DNA from: Butyriboletus loyo
Taxonomy: Eukaryota > Basidiomycota > Agaricomycetes > Boletales > Boletaceae
NCBI GenBank assembly: GCA_038093515.1
Contig: JBBPSI010000143.1
Location: 1-64,000, forward strand
Direction: 5' to 3'
DNA: 64,000 nucleotides
This document shows positions 52,871 through 64,000 of this stretch, in pieces (positions within the stretch are counted from its first letter, which is position 1; each line of letters starts with the position of its first letter). A program made the translations under genes and the position numbers. Under the pieces are notes generated by a model. That model was not told the origin of the DNA. It ran no database searches and was given only the letters and a program-made list of their open reading frames with translations.

Positions 52871-52994
52871 CAGAAGTTACGTAGGCAATGCGACCTTCCG
52901 TGCCAAATGGGCGTGCAAGTCCGAGAAGGAAGGACCTAAATGTTCTCGTTGCCGAGTGCGCTTTTTTTGCTTCAGGTGTTTTCTTGCTAGACAC
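52464..52994 (-). CDS. Hypothetical frame upstream of the secreted-protein gene
   Basis: 176 codons; the central part (LSLSSGSITVKSTGRSLEIN, then VDVTYQVDDHSC) has a beta-rich look. The corresponding region in duplication copy 1 (48740-48980) is frameshifted. It could be a gene remnant or chance. Confidence 0.28.
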   Translation of the reverse strand: MSSKKTPEAKKAHSATRTFRSFLLGLARPFGTEGRIAYVTSVVLKCPTYFVLCLCNLGWWLSRSHSIPAIVSSPLSLSSGSITVKSTGRSLEINYFVDVTYQVDDHSCKLQLKGMDSRFNDVYDNKCRAVVSGVSVRCNRIRQNLVRDLGLLTLVSQSVARSIHYYSTGAPSHVIQ

Positions 52995-53129
52995 TTGTGT
53001 TGGGATGCTTCAAGATCGTTTACTTTCGTCGCACGGTTAGTCGGTTACAAAATGTTACACCAAATCCGAACAATACCGTCCGCAGTTGGCGGATATGAAT
53101 CAATCAAGCAAAGTCGAGCACTCTAGATT

Positions 53130-55080
53130 TGATCTCGACAGCCAGCTGGAACGTCCTCGATCACAATATAACTAGGATGTCATCAATGTCTAGCCTCATT
53201 TATTTCTTGGAGGAAGAAGACACTTCTTGACAGCCTGGAACAGATTCATTATTGAGGCCTGAGGCCTGAGGTCGGCTCTCAATTGCGCCGTCTATCCACA
53301 GGATGATCTCCAACACGTCAGGTTTGTAATGGTTCAAATTGCTCGTCGTGAACAAGAGTTCGCTAGTAGTTGATCAAGTACTCTGATGGCTACTCGTCCG
53401 ACGCCGAACCCGCCTATATCGATATCCCTCTCCAGTGACGATATTGACGGGAAGGTGATCCTGTACATTCACAATCTATTTTACACTCTCCGATCGCCAC
53501 ACACCGCATTTCGAGAACAGGACGTTCAGACGGCCTGACGATCAGCTGTCGTGTTGGAGTCTACGTCGAGGCCACTTCAAGTTCTCAAGACACCCCACAC
53601 AACTTTTGGCCAGACGTACACGAGGCGAGCCTTGTCGCAATGCTGTGACGATCCTTTATATCGCACAACGATCGAGACGATCCACGAGAGAGATAGTCGG
53701 GATCACATCTGACCTCACTTCCTCTTATGAGCGCAAAAACAGCGCAAGATTGCCAGTGAGGCTGGTGAGGGGCTTTCGAGACATAAAGCCCCCGCGAGTG
53801 CACTCAAGTCCGACCCCGCACAGCACGGGTATCCAAGATGGATTTTACGTCTGGATCGATCGAGCGGGCGTATAGTTATAGGTTTGGCTCGGCGTGCGGC
53901 GTTGAGTCGGGTGTGTATGTGAACACGAATCTACGATCGTACGTCTTTTGTCCTTTCAGTTTAGGTGGCATATGAAAAACTTGGAGATTGCGCACCTTTT
54001 CGTTTCGTGTCACATGTGGTCCTTCACGCACCCCGAGAGAGTCCGACGTGACCCCAAGAATAACAGTTTATAAGATCGTACAACAAGGACGATCTATCTT
54101 GCTTTGATTGTCTTCGGTGTCATCAAATCAATGCTCTCAGTATAACTGCTAGTCATATGAATTGATGGTCCGCTCATACAAATCTATATCTTTTCGGCCC
54201 CATCCATCGCTCGAAAATGTCATTTTACCCATTTACAGCTCCTCCAGGGCGGGCGCATACATCTCATGTGAGCCGCGGTTGCTTGAGTGGAAAGGGAACG
54301 TACTACAGCCTATCCTCAAACATCTAGGCGTCGTAGTCGGTTGAGATGTCCCAAGACGCTTTTCCAAAGAAACTTGGTGAAAATCGGCCAGAGTGAAAGC
54401 GAGCACTTTGAACGGTCATCGCCATCGGTCATATCGACTACTGAGGAACGTCTTGATCGAGAGCGCGACATCGCCGGCCATAGAGGCAGTTTCTGCTGCT
54501 TGCAAGACGTTGGGTGGGTTCTATGACACGAACAAGAAGAAGTACATTAGTAGTTGCAGGGAGCATACATATCTGGCCAGTTCATCAATGTCAATTGCCA
54601 CCATGGATGAAAGCGTACTGGTTAGACGTAGGGTCGCCGGCTCGGCCCAGCCGTCGATACAGAAAGCTTAGATGCCGATCATGCACATGCTTGTACATGT
54701 GCATCGAAATGCCGAGATACGGCGCTTTAAAATCGCCCTGGAATGAAAAGTATGAGAGTGCGATATGTACTTGATCCCGCACCACCTGGTGGAGGTCGCC
54801 TCCGAAACTTAGTATAGTATTTGAGAGCAATCCCCGGCGCCCCTGTGGCCTTGGTGTAGATGCTTGTGAGAGTCTACTCATGGTAAACCCGAGAAGTTGT
54901 CGTACAGGGACTAATTACATAGTAACTTCCTTGCTCAACGATCCGTTTGAGAATGCCCAGGTTTCGATCGTCGATTCTAGTTTCGTGTGCGGGATTAAAC
55001 GAAACGATGTATAAGGCGGCCTGTAATTCCTCTGTAGTAGTTGTGGTTTATTATTTGGGTGTCCCTGGGTAAAACAGTAA
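53130..55080. other. No confident gene; scattered short frames
   Basis: About 2 kb without recognisable domains. The plus-strand stretch 54283-54425 resembles 60250-60390 (shared GTGAAAATCGGC and GAACGGTCATCGC), so both are copies of one decayed sequence. The minus-strand frame at 54591-54881 is unassigned. Confidence 0.4.
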
Positions 55081-55084
55081 GGGT

Positions 55085-55405
55085 GTGTTTGAGTTGGGAA
55101 TAATGGAACATGCAGAAGATCTGACATGGACCAGAAACGCTGTGGATATATTGTTGACCATCGACTGTGGGTGCTGCGTTGGCGAGATAACGCAGAGCTT
55201 CATTGAAGGGACTCGGTGGAACAACGGCTGTCATGCCCCTCGAGTCTCCCAGATCGCTTTGGCGCCGCCATTCGTCACGAGCTCGACATGGAACCATAGA
55301 AGAAGATAGAACTAACGTCAAGGTTCTTTCCGCCCTCCACACTCAGGCTGGCGGACGTTGTAGGTTCTGCCAGACCGCAACTGGGCGCTGCATAATGCAG
55401 TGATA
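55085..55405 (+). pseudogene. P-loop NTPase paralogue 2: promoter and first-exon remnant
   Basis: The sequence around GACTGTGGGTGCTGCGTTGG and ATGCCCCTCGAGTCTCCCAG parallels 55515-55625 of the intact gene directly downstream, including the start codon (near 55230), but the TATA box is degenerate and the frame ends soon after. A truncated tandem copy. Confidence 0.55.
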
Positions 55406-55549
55406 AATTGACAGATGCCGCAATCAGGCTCGGAATATTTAACAGGCTTAACAGGCTTGAACAATGTAATCGTAGCGGAGCCAATTCGGACTGCTGCGAA
55501 TGCTGTGGATAAATTGTTGTCCGTCGATTGTGGGTGTTCCGTTTGGTGA

Positions 55550-55557
55550 TATAAAAG
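55550..55557 (+). promoter_or_regulatory. TATA box of the P-loop NTPase gene
   Basis: TATAAAAG lies 55 bp upstream of the ATG at 55605. The same GATATAAAAG occurs at the matching place in paralogue 1 (46129-46138). Confidence 0.55.
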
Positions 55558-55604
55558 CGGCGCGTAAAGCGACTTGGTGGTTGAACAACAACTTCAAGTT
55601 GAAC

Positions 55605-58600
55605 ATGCCCCTCGAGATTCTCCCAGATCGCTTCGATGCTGTCACTCATGACAACCTCGATGTCATTGTGAATGAAGCCCTTGCACCTCAAAGCAGTTTG
55701 GTCATTCTTGCCAATTATTCCATCGTTCTTAATGCTATCATTGCGAAGTCCAGGGAACACATGAATACACAGTACCTTGATCTGAGTGAGGCAGCAAATC
55801 TTATAAAGTCCAATGGTGAGCTACGAGATATGCTTGCTTCCGCATGGGAACGTCGATCATACCGCGACATTCGAAACCTTGGTACGTGTCCAAGTCTTCG
55901 ATCTCGGTCTACCACTTACTAATGATGGCTCGATGATTCCGCCAGCCATTCTCAAAGCACCACAACCGGTGCAGATACCTCCAGTACCCACATCCATAAC
56001 AGTAGCCAATCTTAGTGAGGGTAAGTACTTCTCGTCACAACGGTTATCCAGAACCACAGATTGACATCCACTATTAGAACTACATCGAAAGTTATCAGGG
56101 TCCTTTGAGGCAAAGTACCGTGGCGCAGCCGTTGACGGCTTCTACGAGTATTTGACACACAACGAAAAGCTATTCAAGACCGCAATCAATCCCCGCTACT
56201 ACGCCAAGGTCTGTTCCATTGTTCAGAGTTCAGGCACTGGTAAATCGAGAATGTTGACCGAGGTAAATAAAATGACCTTTTTTCACATACGTCTGTGGTC
56301 GCTGAGTCAATCCTAGCTGAGCAAGAAGGATGTCATAGTAATCTACATCAACTTGCGCGGGGAGAAGGACAACCTAGGTTTCCCTCTGCGCGATCCAATC
56401 CCATCACAAATCTTGACCAAATTCCCCCCTACTGAGAGGGAGTACCGGACCATCTGCTATGCGTTCTTCACCGCCCTTTTTGGTGCTCTCGAGGGATGTC
56501 TCTCAAGAGGTTACGCCACCCGCAATACTAAGGCGGGCATCATGCGTTGGGTCCGCCAGATGTGTGACATGAGCGACCCTCCAAGATTGACTGCCAGGGC
56601 CGATTTCTTCACAAAACTCTATGAAAAATATGAAGAGGTGAGTCGAGTATTCTGTGTCATAATTCTGATTTCACAATATGCTGTAGGCGCATGGTGATCT
56701 CATCCGCACCCTCAAACGACACTCTGGCAGAGCAGCAGAGACTTCTTCCATCCCGGATGCCGATGAAGCGGCTGATAGGGCCACGCGAACTGACGTCGAA
56801 GAAACCGCCGATAAGATGGGGGAGATCTCCCTTTCAGGTAATTATTTGAGCCGGCGTCGCAGAATCCCAGCTGAGTAATGTGGTCCAACGCAGAACCAAA
56901 TTCCCCCGCCGCTGATCCACCTGATACCACTGAGCGTCTCTTTACTGCATACAGAAAAATGGCCGCTTGCCTCAAGAGTGCCTTTGGTGACGATTCAGAC
57001 CAGCCCAAGTTGGTGATCGCGCTCGACGAGGCGCACCCACTCACTACAGTGCATCAAGAAAAATATCGGGCGGCAGATGTTTTGTGCAGAGTTGTCAACG
57101 AGTATTCACATCACCATAATCATACCGTTTGGGTTGTTTTCGCCTCGACGACTTCCAAGGTTGCTGATTTTTCGCCGCCTAATCAGAAACGTCGTGGTAT
57201 CTTCCCATTGTTCTGATACCCCGACTCATCCGTCTTTCAGATAATTCCGACCGTGTTTCCACCAGGGGTGAGAAGATTTTCCCACCTTACACGCAGCTAG
57301 GATGGGACCAGAGCGCATCGGGACTTGGGGATGTTGACATGGAGGATGTCTCCCAGATCGATCACATCGCAGGCTATGGAAGACCCTTGTAATGTCTCAT
57401 TCACTTCCTTGTGGTGGATGACTGATCCGGTATCATCCAAAGATGGGTCTCTCTCAAGGCTGCACTTACATACCCGGAAAGGGTACTGGACACGGCGTCA
57501 TCGAAGTTATGTGGGGGAGACGATTTTGATGCAAGGAAAACGAACCACGTGCTCGCAGTATTAGGCCAGCGATTCGGACTCAACGTCACGCTTGGACACC
57601 CGGATTCGGTTGAGCATCTGGAGAATGGCGTGGCGAGCCACCTTCGGATCTGTCTTGCCACGACATTGGACCGCAACTGGAGATTCACACGTTACCCATC
57701 CGAACCCCTCCTGTCGTGCGTGGCTGCAATGGACCTGCACAGTGCGCCTAATAATCTGGAGCTTGCTTTGAACACTCTGCTCGTGGTCGTCAACTCTGGC
57801 ATGATCGACATGGGTCAACGTGGCGAACTGGCTAGCCGATTGCTGTGGTTACTGGCCAAGGACTTCTTCATTCGCACACATGCGAAGAACGTGGCTACCG
57901 ACATGCCATCGACATGGGAAGAGCATCTCGCTGATTGTCAAATGATTCCGGTCGTGGATTGGCTCGAATTCATCTTCGGACCACAGATATGGGACGGGGG
58001 GGACGCGCAAGCATCTCTTGCACGCAAAAGCTTCGACAATGCGTATGTGAATTTCTCGCATTGGGTATGCATGGACACGAACATCGCTGGATCAAAGGAA
58101 GGCAACGAATTAGAGTCAGTCTCCGAATTCCTTTACATAAAACGCGAGTCTGATGATCCACCATATAGCTTGGACGAGTGGACACTTCGCCACTGGCAGA
58201 GGACGAGTGCAGTGCAGTGTTGCCACCAACAACCCCTGATCGACAAGGTGATACCCATCTATTTCAAGGGCGGCCCCGGGAACACATCTGCAAAACCACG
58301 AATGTCGCAGATTTTTGTTTCCGACAAGGCTCGAGAATCGACGCATTCAAAGGATGTTTTGAGGTCCATCACCCGACGACATAAAAATCTGAGCGGCGAA
58401 CGAGGAAGCACGTCTGTCTCCGATCGTGAGGCCCCTCCATACATCGCCATCTTGGCCGACCTTGGTCAGCCAGCTTCGTTCTCCGTTAGCTTCCCAGAGA
58501 CGGGTGATGACCGCTGTCTGCGGATTTACGCTGCGGGAGTGGAAAGCTCGACATACGCATTTGTAGCCAAGTATCCCGCACTCATGACGGCGCTTCAGAA

Positions 58601-58760
58601 CCTCGTTCGCATTCAGCAAATTTCCGAAACAGAACGACCTTACACGGAATACCTGAATGCGCAGGTTAAGTTCGGGAGTACGGCCACTCCCGAGCACATG
58701 GTATGGGAACACGGCAGCAATGTCCCGAATGTGCGAAGGCAACCCGCTCGACAGTCCTAG
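55605..58760 (+). CDS. Large Agaricomycete-type P-loop NTPase, 925 aa, apparently intact
   Basis: Eight exons: 55605-55881, 55946-56020, 56078-56262, 56317-56637, 56687-56837, 56894-57196, 57241-57388 and 57443-58760. All introns are GT-AG (44-64 bp); the first has a TACTAAT branch site. The summed frame is exactly 926 codons. Walker A is SSGTGKS (about 168-174), Walker B VIALDE (about 377-382). C-terminal blocks include LGWDQ, GRPLW, PPYIAILADLGQP and RCLRIYAAGVE. I recognise the pattern as a large expanded family of basidiomycete proteins, usually labelled hypothetical. Some NTPase proteins of this kind have been linked to Crinkler-like effectors, but no Crinkler header or nuclease motif is seen here. 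No signal peptide or membrane segment. Its tandem, decaying paralogues suggest rapid birth and death. Confidence 0.82.
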
Positions 58761-59620
58761 CTTGATCTTGCGTTGTAATACCGGAATTGTAGGGTACGTG
58801 ACTGCGCTCGAGTGTCAGAAACGACGCCCAACTCGTATGTATGTGCTCAGTTGCTTAGCCTTAGCTGTGCGACGTTTGGACCGAATGTCATCGCCATCCT
58901 GGCACAGGCTTTGGACGTACTGTGCCTATGCGAGAGAATCAAGTGTTGACATGGTTTGACGTGAGCACATCGACATGTGTATGGCCAGTGTGGCGGGACT
59001 GGTTAGAGTGGGCCAACCAGCCGGGAATACGTATTACCTCGCAGGATGGGTCGCAGATGGGTAGGCAATCGATGGGAGTGCTGAGCCGTATATCCATCAA
59101 GTATAATATCTTAGCACCTCTGGGACGATGGTCACCTCGGTCGGATAAAAACATAGCTTGACATCTGCGATGATAATTGGAAGATCTTTCTTGGGTCACT
59201 TTGGTGTACTTTTATTGCATTCGAGCAGGGATCAGTTCCGGACTGAGTATCCCGAAGCCCAGATGGTTTCGATTTGATCGTGGTGAAATTACAACTGATC
59301 AGTAGCTCCATTACTCGCAACGTCGGGTTCCTATCGAATGTAGCTGATTATATTCAAGTCGGTTTGAGGTCAATGCGAGCGTCAATCGATCTCATGTTCC
59401 GCCAGCAGCTACGAATAAAGTACAATTATGGTCGTGAAGACCATAGATGATGTAGCATAAGAACTCACCATGTTGGGAATGCCATTCGGGACTGAGTAGG
59501 AATGCTTGCAATTCGGACATGTCATCCCGCCTTCAACGACGTGGATCTACGTTTCGTGAGTCGGTAAATAACCTCGGGACGGATCGGAAGCGAGGGGGGG
59601 TGGAGCACCTCGAGGAGGAC
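58761..59620. other. No gene seen between NTPase copies
   Basis: Short frames only. The first 200 bp may be the NTPase 3' flank. Confidence 0.4.
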
Positions 59621-59624
59621 GTGT

Positions 59625-60170
59625 ATGCATGAACGCGAACATCGCGAGATCAAAGGAAGGAAACGACTTAGAGTAAGTTGTCCGAACTCTTTTAGGTACT
59701 GTAAGGGAACCCGACTCTGGTGGTCCAGCATACAATAGCTTGGACAGTGGGCCATTGGCAGAGGACGAGTGCAATGCAGTGCCACCACCAACAGCCCCTG
59801 ATCGACAAGGTGATACCCATCTATTTCAAAGCCGATCCTGAAAACACATACGCAAAATCACAAATGTCGCAGATTTTGGTCTCCGACACGGCTCGAGAAC
59901 CGACGAATTCAAAGGATGTTTTGAGGTCCATCACCTGGCGACATAAAAATCTGAGCAGCAAAGGCGGAAGCCCATCTGCCTCCCATTGCGAGTCTCTTCC
60001 ATACATCGCCATCTTGGCAGACCTGGGTCAGCCGGCCCCGTTCTCCGTTCGCTTCCCAGAGAGGGGTGTTGATGACCGTTGCCTGCACATTTATGCTGCG
60101 GGAGTCGAAGCAACGATGTATGCATTTTGAGTGAAGTGGCTCGTGTTTATGAGGACCCTTTAAGTAAAGT
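59625..60170 (+). pseudogene. P-loop NTPase paralogue 3: exon 8 fragment
   Basis: Matches exon 8 of the intact gene with breaks: PLIDKVIPIYFKADPENT, VSDTAREPTNSKDVLRSITW, PYIAILADLGQPAPFSVRFP, RCLHIYAAGVEATMYAF, then a TGA at 60128 shared with paralogue 1 (intact gene reads AFVAKYPALM). Upstream exons are missing. Confidence 0.8.
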
Positions 60171-61498
60171 CTAGTTCAAATTCAACAGATTCCCCAAACA
60201 GAGCGACCCAGACTTTATGGTGTAAACCCCGATCCGCGTGTTCACTTCAGTTGCTCGAGAAACGAGGGAACGCACTGTAGCCAATCCTACAACTTCAAGG
60301 CGTAGTAATTCGTACACATTCGTACCAAGACTTTTTTTCCTGGTGAAAATCGGCAAGGGTCAGAACGACCGTTCTGAACGGTCATCGCTGTCGTCCATGC
60401 CAACCATTGTGACGGACGTCGGTCGCAGCCCGTCTCTACCTCTTTTAGCAAGTAGATTGGATTAAGTGGGTGAGCAAGAAGACGTGGACCAGTCATTGCG
60501 GGGACTATTCGTGTTTGCCAGCCCGTCAGTCTTGATCATTATGTAGGATAGGAGGTTACCGGTTACCAGTCACGTAAATGTCTGAAAGCTCAAGCCAGCT
60601 TTCGACGTCGGCGGAGAAGGTGTCAAGACATTGCGAGAGTCCGTGAACCGGGTTGTCGATCTTGCCTGCTCGTCGGAATATCGAAATACGATGCGTGCAG
60701 AGTCTTGTGGAGAAACGTATGAGAACTCGACGTGCACTTGATGATACTGGCATGTATGCTTTATTGATAGGACCCCCTCCAGAATCTCAGTGTGGTACAT
60801 GAGAGCAATCACTAGCTTTTCGGCGGCTTTCATGTGGATACCTCTACCCACGGGTGAACTTGGGAACTTGTCATTGGGCGTCTGCAGGTACTGCTAGCGT
60901 CAACGAGGCATGTGTGAGAGCGTACTATTTGAGCCAGGGAGAGATGCGTACGTACGCGAGACGTCCACCTCTCCGACATCTATAGCAGCAAACACGAAAC
61001 GCGGAGCTCTCCCATATGAATATTCGAGTTCGGGCAGTGCATGCATTCGTCTCCCATCTTATCGAGCTCAGCAATGTTCGGGAGTACGAGCGCTCCCTGT
61101 TGAATGATGCACACGTGTTTTGTGCGTGGTATGGCGTGAGTGAATGTAAGGGGGCTCTGCGCTGAACCGAATCCCTCAGACGAGATTGGACGGACATTTG
61201 CAAGTTCCCGGGCAAGACTAAGGTGTGGTCATCCCAACGAGGTCACCTAGCTGAAATTCCATAAGGATGAGCGCCAAAAATACGAGGCACCGCCGACCCA
61301 TATTAAGCTTATTTATGGAACAACGTTGCGCACCTCGAGTAAACCTAAACTCTGCGTTATTCACTCTCCAAACCCCACAACTCCAACTCTGTACCATCGG
61401 TGAGGATGTCGTCGACCAGTGCGTAGCAGTTCCGAGGAGGGATTGTGTTGAATGCTGAGAACTCCGTAAGACCCAACGATGTTACTTGACACAGTGGT
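60171..61498. other. No confident gene
   Basis: The minus-strand frame 60570-60851 (VEFSYVSPQDSARIVFRYSD) has protein-like composition but no match I can name. The region just before 61499 probably holds 5' exons of the WD40 gene that I could not define. Confidence 0.35.
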
Positions 61499-62743
61499 GT
61501 GAAGACAGTTGCGTTCCACGCTGACGGGAAGCATCTTTTGGGCGGTACTGGAAATGGGATTCGACGGTGGCGACTGGAAGACGGTCAAGAGGTTGGAAGG
61601 CAAACAGAAATGGACTTGTTCGCTATTTCTGTGTCAAGCGATCAAAAGTGGGTGGTGTGCGGAACAAATGGAGGCGCAAGTGTATGGGATGGAGAGATGC
61701 ATGAAAAGGTTCTCAAGGTGGAGAGCAGAACCTCAGTATATGCAGTCGACATCTCCCCGGATTCGACCAGATTTGCTACAGGGACTGGAGGAAAGGAAGC
61801 GAGCGTCTGGAGCATAACGACGGGGCAGAGACTTGTTGGCCCACTCCAGCATCGCGGTATTGTCATTGGACTCAGATTCTCCCCGAGTGGCGAGCACATC
61901 GCTACCACCTACCATGAAGGCTCCCTCCGCATCTTCGACAGTCGCAGTGGTGACGAGCTACTAACCACCATCAGAACTATCACACCCTCAAAGTACTACG
62001 TAATCACTCCGCTTGCGTGGTCCAAGGATGGTCAACAAATTTTTGTGGCAACAAATGACAAGACAATCAAGTCTTTTGCTGTGTCCACTGGGTCCCAGCT
62101 CGCTGAATCACCCATTCTCAGTGACAATGTGGAGTCCATTGCTCTAGTATCGAACGGCAAATTCATCGCTACTTATGCATCACATTCCATCTTGCTCCTG
62201 GACACATCAACTCTCACCAAGATTGGCCCTGCCATCAAGGATAGCCAATCACTGATATGGTCAATTGCCATCTCCCCAGACTATCTGGCAACTGGACAAA
62301 GTGATGGGAAAGTTGCTGTGCATGATCTCAGACATATTCTCCCTGACTCATATGGTCCTTTCCATGTAAGTGTTTGTCTACATGTCGGATAAGCACCATT
62401 CTGTCTCCTGCATTGACACACCATGTTAGACATCTAGTCATGACGAACAACAACCAAACGAGCGGCCTGCGAGCTCCGGTGGCCATGACAACACACCAGC
62501 TGACTCTAATCTGGTAGGAGTTCACTATTCTGTCACCAAGACGAGCTGCCCTGACTCCTTTGTGTACATACACCAGAAAGAAGCTGGTAAAGCAACTCCA
62601 ATTAAATCCGAAACACATAGCGGAGACGGTGATGATCTCCTCGAGGTATCGGTTTGTTCTTTTTTATCTCAAAACAAGTTCTCGACATTGCATAGGTCGA
62701 GGTGCCGTCGAGCACTCCCGGCCCTCAGTTTGATTATGACGAG
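61499..62743 (+). CDS. WD40-repeat protein
   Basis: Exon 1 (61499-62365, 289 codons) encodes about six to seven WD-type blades: KTVAFHADGKHLLGG, FAISVSSDQKWVVCGT, YAVDISPDSTRFATGT, GLRFSPSGEHIATTYHEGSL, PLAWSKDGQQIFVAT and WSIAISPDYLATGQSDGKVA. Three further exons (62430-62513, 62577-62645 and 62696-62743) joined by GT-AG introns add an acidic Ser/Pro/Asp tail. There is no ATG at 61499; TTGACACAG just upstream looks like a splice acceptor, so at least one 5' exon is missing. The 3' end beyond 62743 is unresolved. WD40 propellers are protein-interaction platforms; in mushrooms many occur on NLR-like proteins, but no NACHT part is present here. Confidence 0.75.
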
Positions 62744-63857
62744 GTTGGTGATCACTACGTTCTTCTCTTTTCTCCGTGTTGACCCTGCTGAAGCTGCCAT
62801 CCCCGGCCTCCTATGCCCATCCACTCGAGGACCAGGCACCGCCACTCGGTACGTTCCATGCCATACCGCATCGTCGGATGTTGTACCGGTGACCTAACCT
62901 CCAGCCGCGTGTCCAGGGGAACATCGCGACGCTGCGGAATCATCTCAGCGCCTTCCGGCGTTTAAAAAGTGGCTACGAACAAGGACAAGGATGACTAACA
63001 AGCACCCAGTTTTGCATAACCCCGATCGAGCTCCCCGAACGTCACATCGGCCCGCCGATAATCGATCTCCTTCCCAGTCGCCAGCAAGAGCGGACGTCAT
63101 AAATGAGGGACCTTCAAGTTCATGGATGGCCGCTGGTAAACGTAAGCGAGTGAGTGCTTGTTCTTGACGGACGATCGGTTGCAGTGCGTCTAATATATTG
63201 TCTTAGCGAACGGTCGCGACATATCCAAAACCAAAGGTTTGTTGTTCCTCCAGTGTGTATCCAGCGACTCATTAGACGTTATAGCCACCTAAATCGTCCA
63301 ATAAGGCTGTCGACCCCGTTGATCCGAACAAAAACGCATCTTATAGCAGACAAGGCTCTGATGGTCCAAAGGCAGCAGGGCCTGTGCGTCTTTTCTGATT
63401 GCTATTTGCTACGTTATGACACCTCTCCTATTAGCCACAACAAGCGGACGATCCGTCTCATCCCTCCGCTGAGGGAGTCCATCTCACGGTTCGCGTCCTC
63501 TCATTACGCTCATATTGCGAGACTCACAGGGATCACATCAGCGAGAGCCAGGCAGGGCCGTCCTTCGCCTGAGCTGTTCGATTGCGTTTCCCGCATGGAT
63601 GTGTGGCGGCTCGGGTACCGGAGATGGGACACATGGATCCAGGTGATTCGATACGATGCATGTACATACCATTCTGAATCGAGAGTATGTGGACGAGTTC
63701 GTTTCGCCCCACAGCAGTATTAATATATAGCTCGTGAGAGCCGGTGACGTTTACACGGCCTGACTCGCTACTCGACCAATTACTGTGACGTTGGAGCGTC
63801 TGCAACAGTCACGGAGACTCTTCCCAAGACACGCTATACGGCTTTTGAACCGCCCGT
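62744..63857. other. Unresolved 3' exons of the WD40 gene, then no gene seen
   Basis: The plus-strand sequence to about 63150 is Pro/Ser/Arg-rich and could hold the WD40 tail. A 189-codon frame at 63154-63723 has no motif and an Arg/Tyr-rich composition typical of chance frames. Confidence 0.35.
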
Positions 63858-63992
63858 CGATCATGTATTCAAAACGCCCTCCCGTTCGCACTTGAATGTT
63901 ACGAGATGATGCGCAGGAGAGATCAGACGTTGCGAAGGAATCGCGGGACTCCCAGTTCGTCATTGCCAGACTTCGCTTAGCGCCATCATTGT
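63858..63992 (+). repeat. Segment duplicated at 45219-45345
   Basis: Shares ATCATGTA(C/T)TCAAAACGC, CTCCCGTTCGCA and GACTT(G/C)GCTTAGCG(A/C)CATCATTG with the copy near the first NTPase pseudogene. Right edge of window. Confidence 0.6.
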
Positions 63993-64000
63993 AAACCCTC

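Noticed and set aside
55500..55922. Apparent frameshift in the first part of the NTPase gene
   Set aside because: A canonical intron (55882-55945, GTACGT, TACTAAT, CAG) restores the frame, so no mutation is needed.
63154..63723. A 189-aa plus-strand frame near the right end
   Set aside because: No recognisable motif, Arg/Tyr/Ser-rich, no splice or promoter support; treated as chance.

Overview
The window looks like a gene-poor, transposon-rich stretch of a basidiomycete (Agaricomycetes) nuclear genome. The evidence is short GT-AG introns of about 45-65 bp, a Kyakuja-Dileera-Zisupton (KDZ) DNA transposase of the mushroom type with a TET/JBP-like dioxygenase gene beside it, chromodomain Ty3/gypsy elements, a LINE with CCHC ORF1 proteins, a WD40 protein and a large Agaricomycete-type P-loop NTPase. 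No bacterial-style operons, CRISPR arrays or rRNA/tRNA genes were recognised.

Left third (1-23.6 kb): the 5' end of a gypsy element (minus strand; LTR, leader, gag, first codons of pol) abuts a decayed KDZ cassette. The cassette has a proline-rich gene (+), a conserved accessory gene (-) split by a solo LTR, the KDZ transposase (+), a second accessory gene (+) and a TET/JBP-like dioxygenase gene (-). The dioxygenase gene is split by a complete 7,080-bp chromodomain gypsy element with a perfect 5-bp target duplication. Two minisatellites lie in or beside the cassette.

Middle (23.6-45 kb): a LINE carries four solo LTRs and is cut by a gypsy element, which is itself split by another solo LTR and truncated against a Ty1/copia remnant. 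An inverted repeat then encloses a GH47 mannosidase fragment. After it come an uncharacterised spliced gene, a patchwork of LTR pieces holding an intact copy of the gypsy third ORF, and a minisatellite.

Right third (45-64 kb): one apparently intact 8-exon P-loop NTPase gene (925 aa) sits among three decayed paralogues. There is also a segmental duplication carrying a small secreted-protein gene, WD40 genes or fragments, and small inverted-repeat elements (MITEs).

Three themes recur. (1) Most LTRs are solo and carry clean 5-bp target duplications. (2) In-frame stops in decayed genes are almost all explainable by C-to-T change (CGA, CAG or CAA to a stop). (3) Two gypsy families have a primer-binding site complementary to the predicted 5' end of their own transcript, as in Tf1-type self-priming. 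All exon models were built by eye from splice signals and reading frame; none was checked against transcripts or databases.
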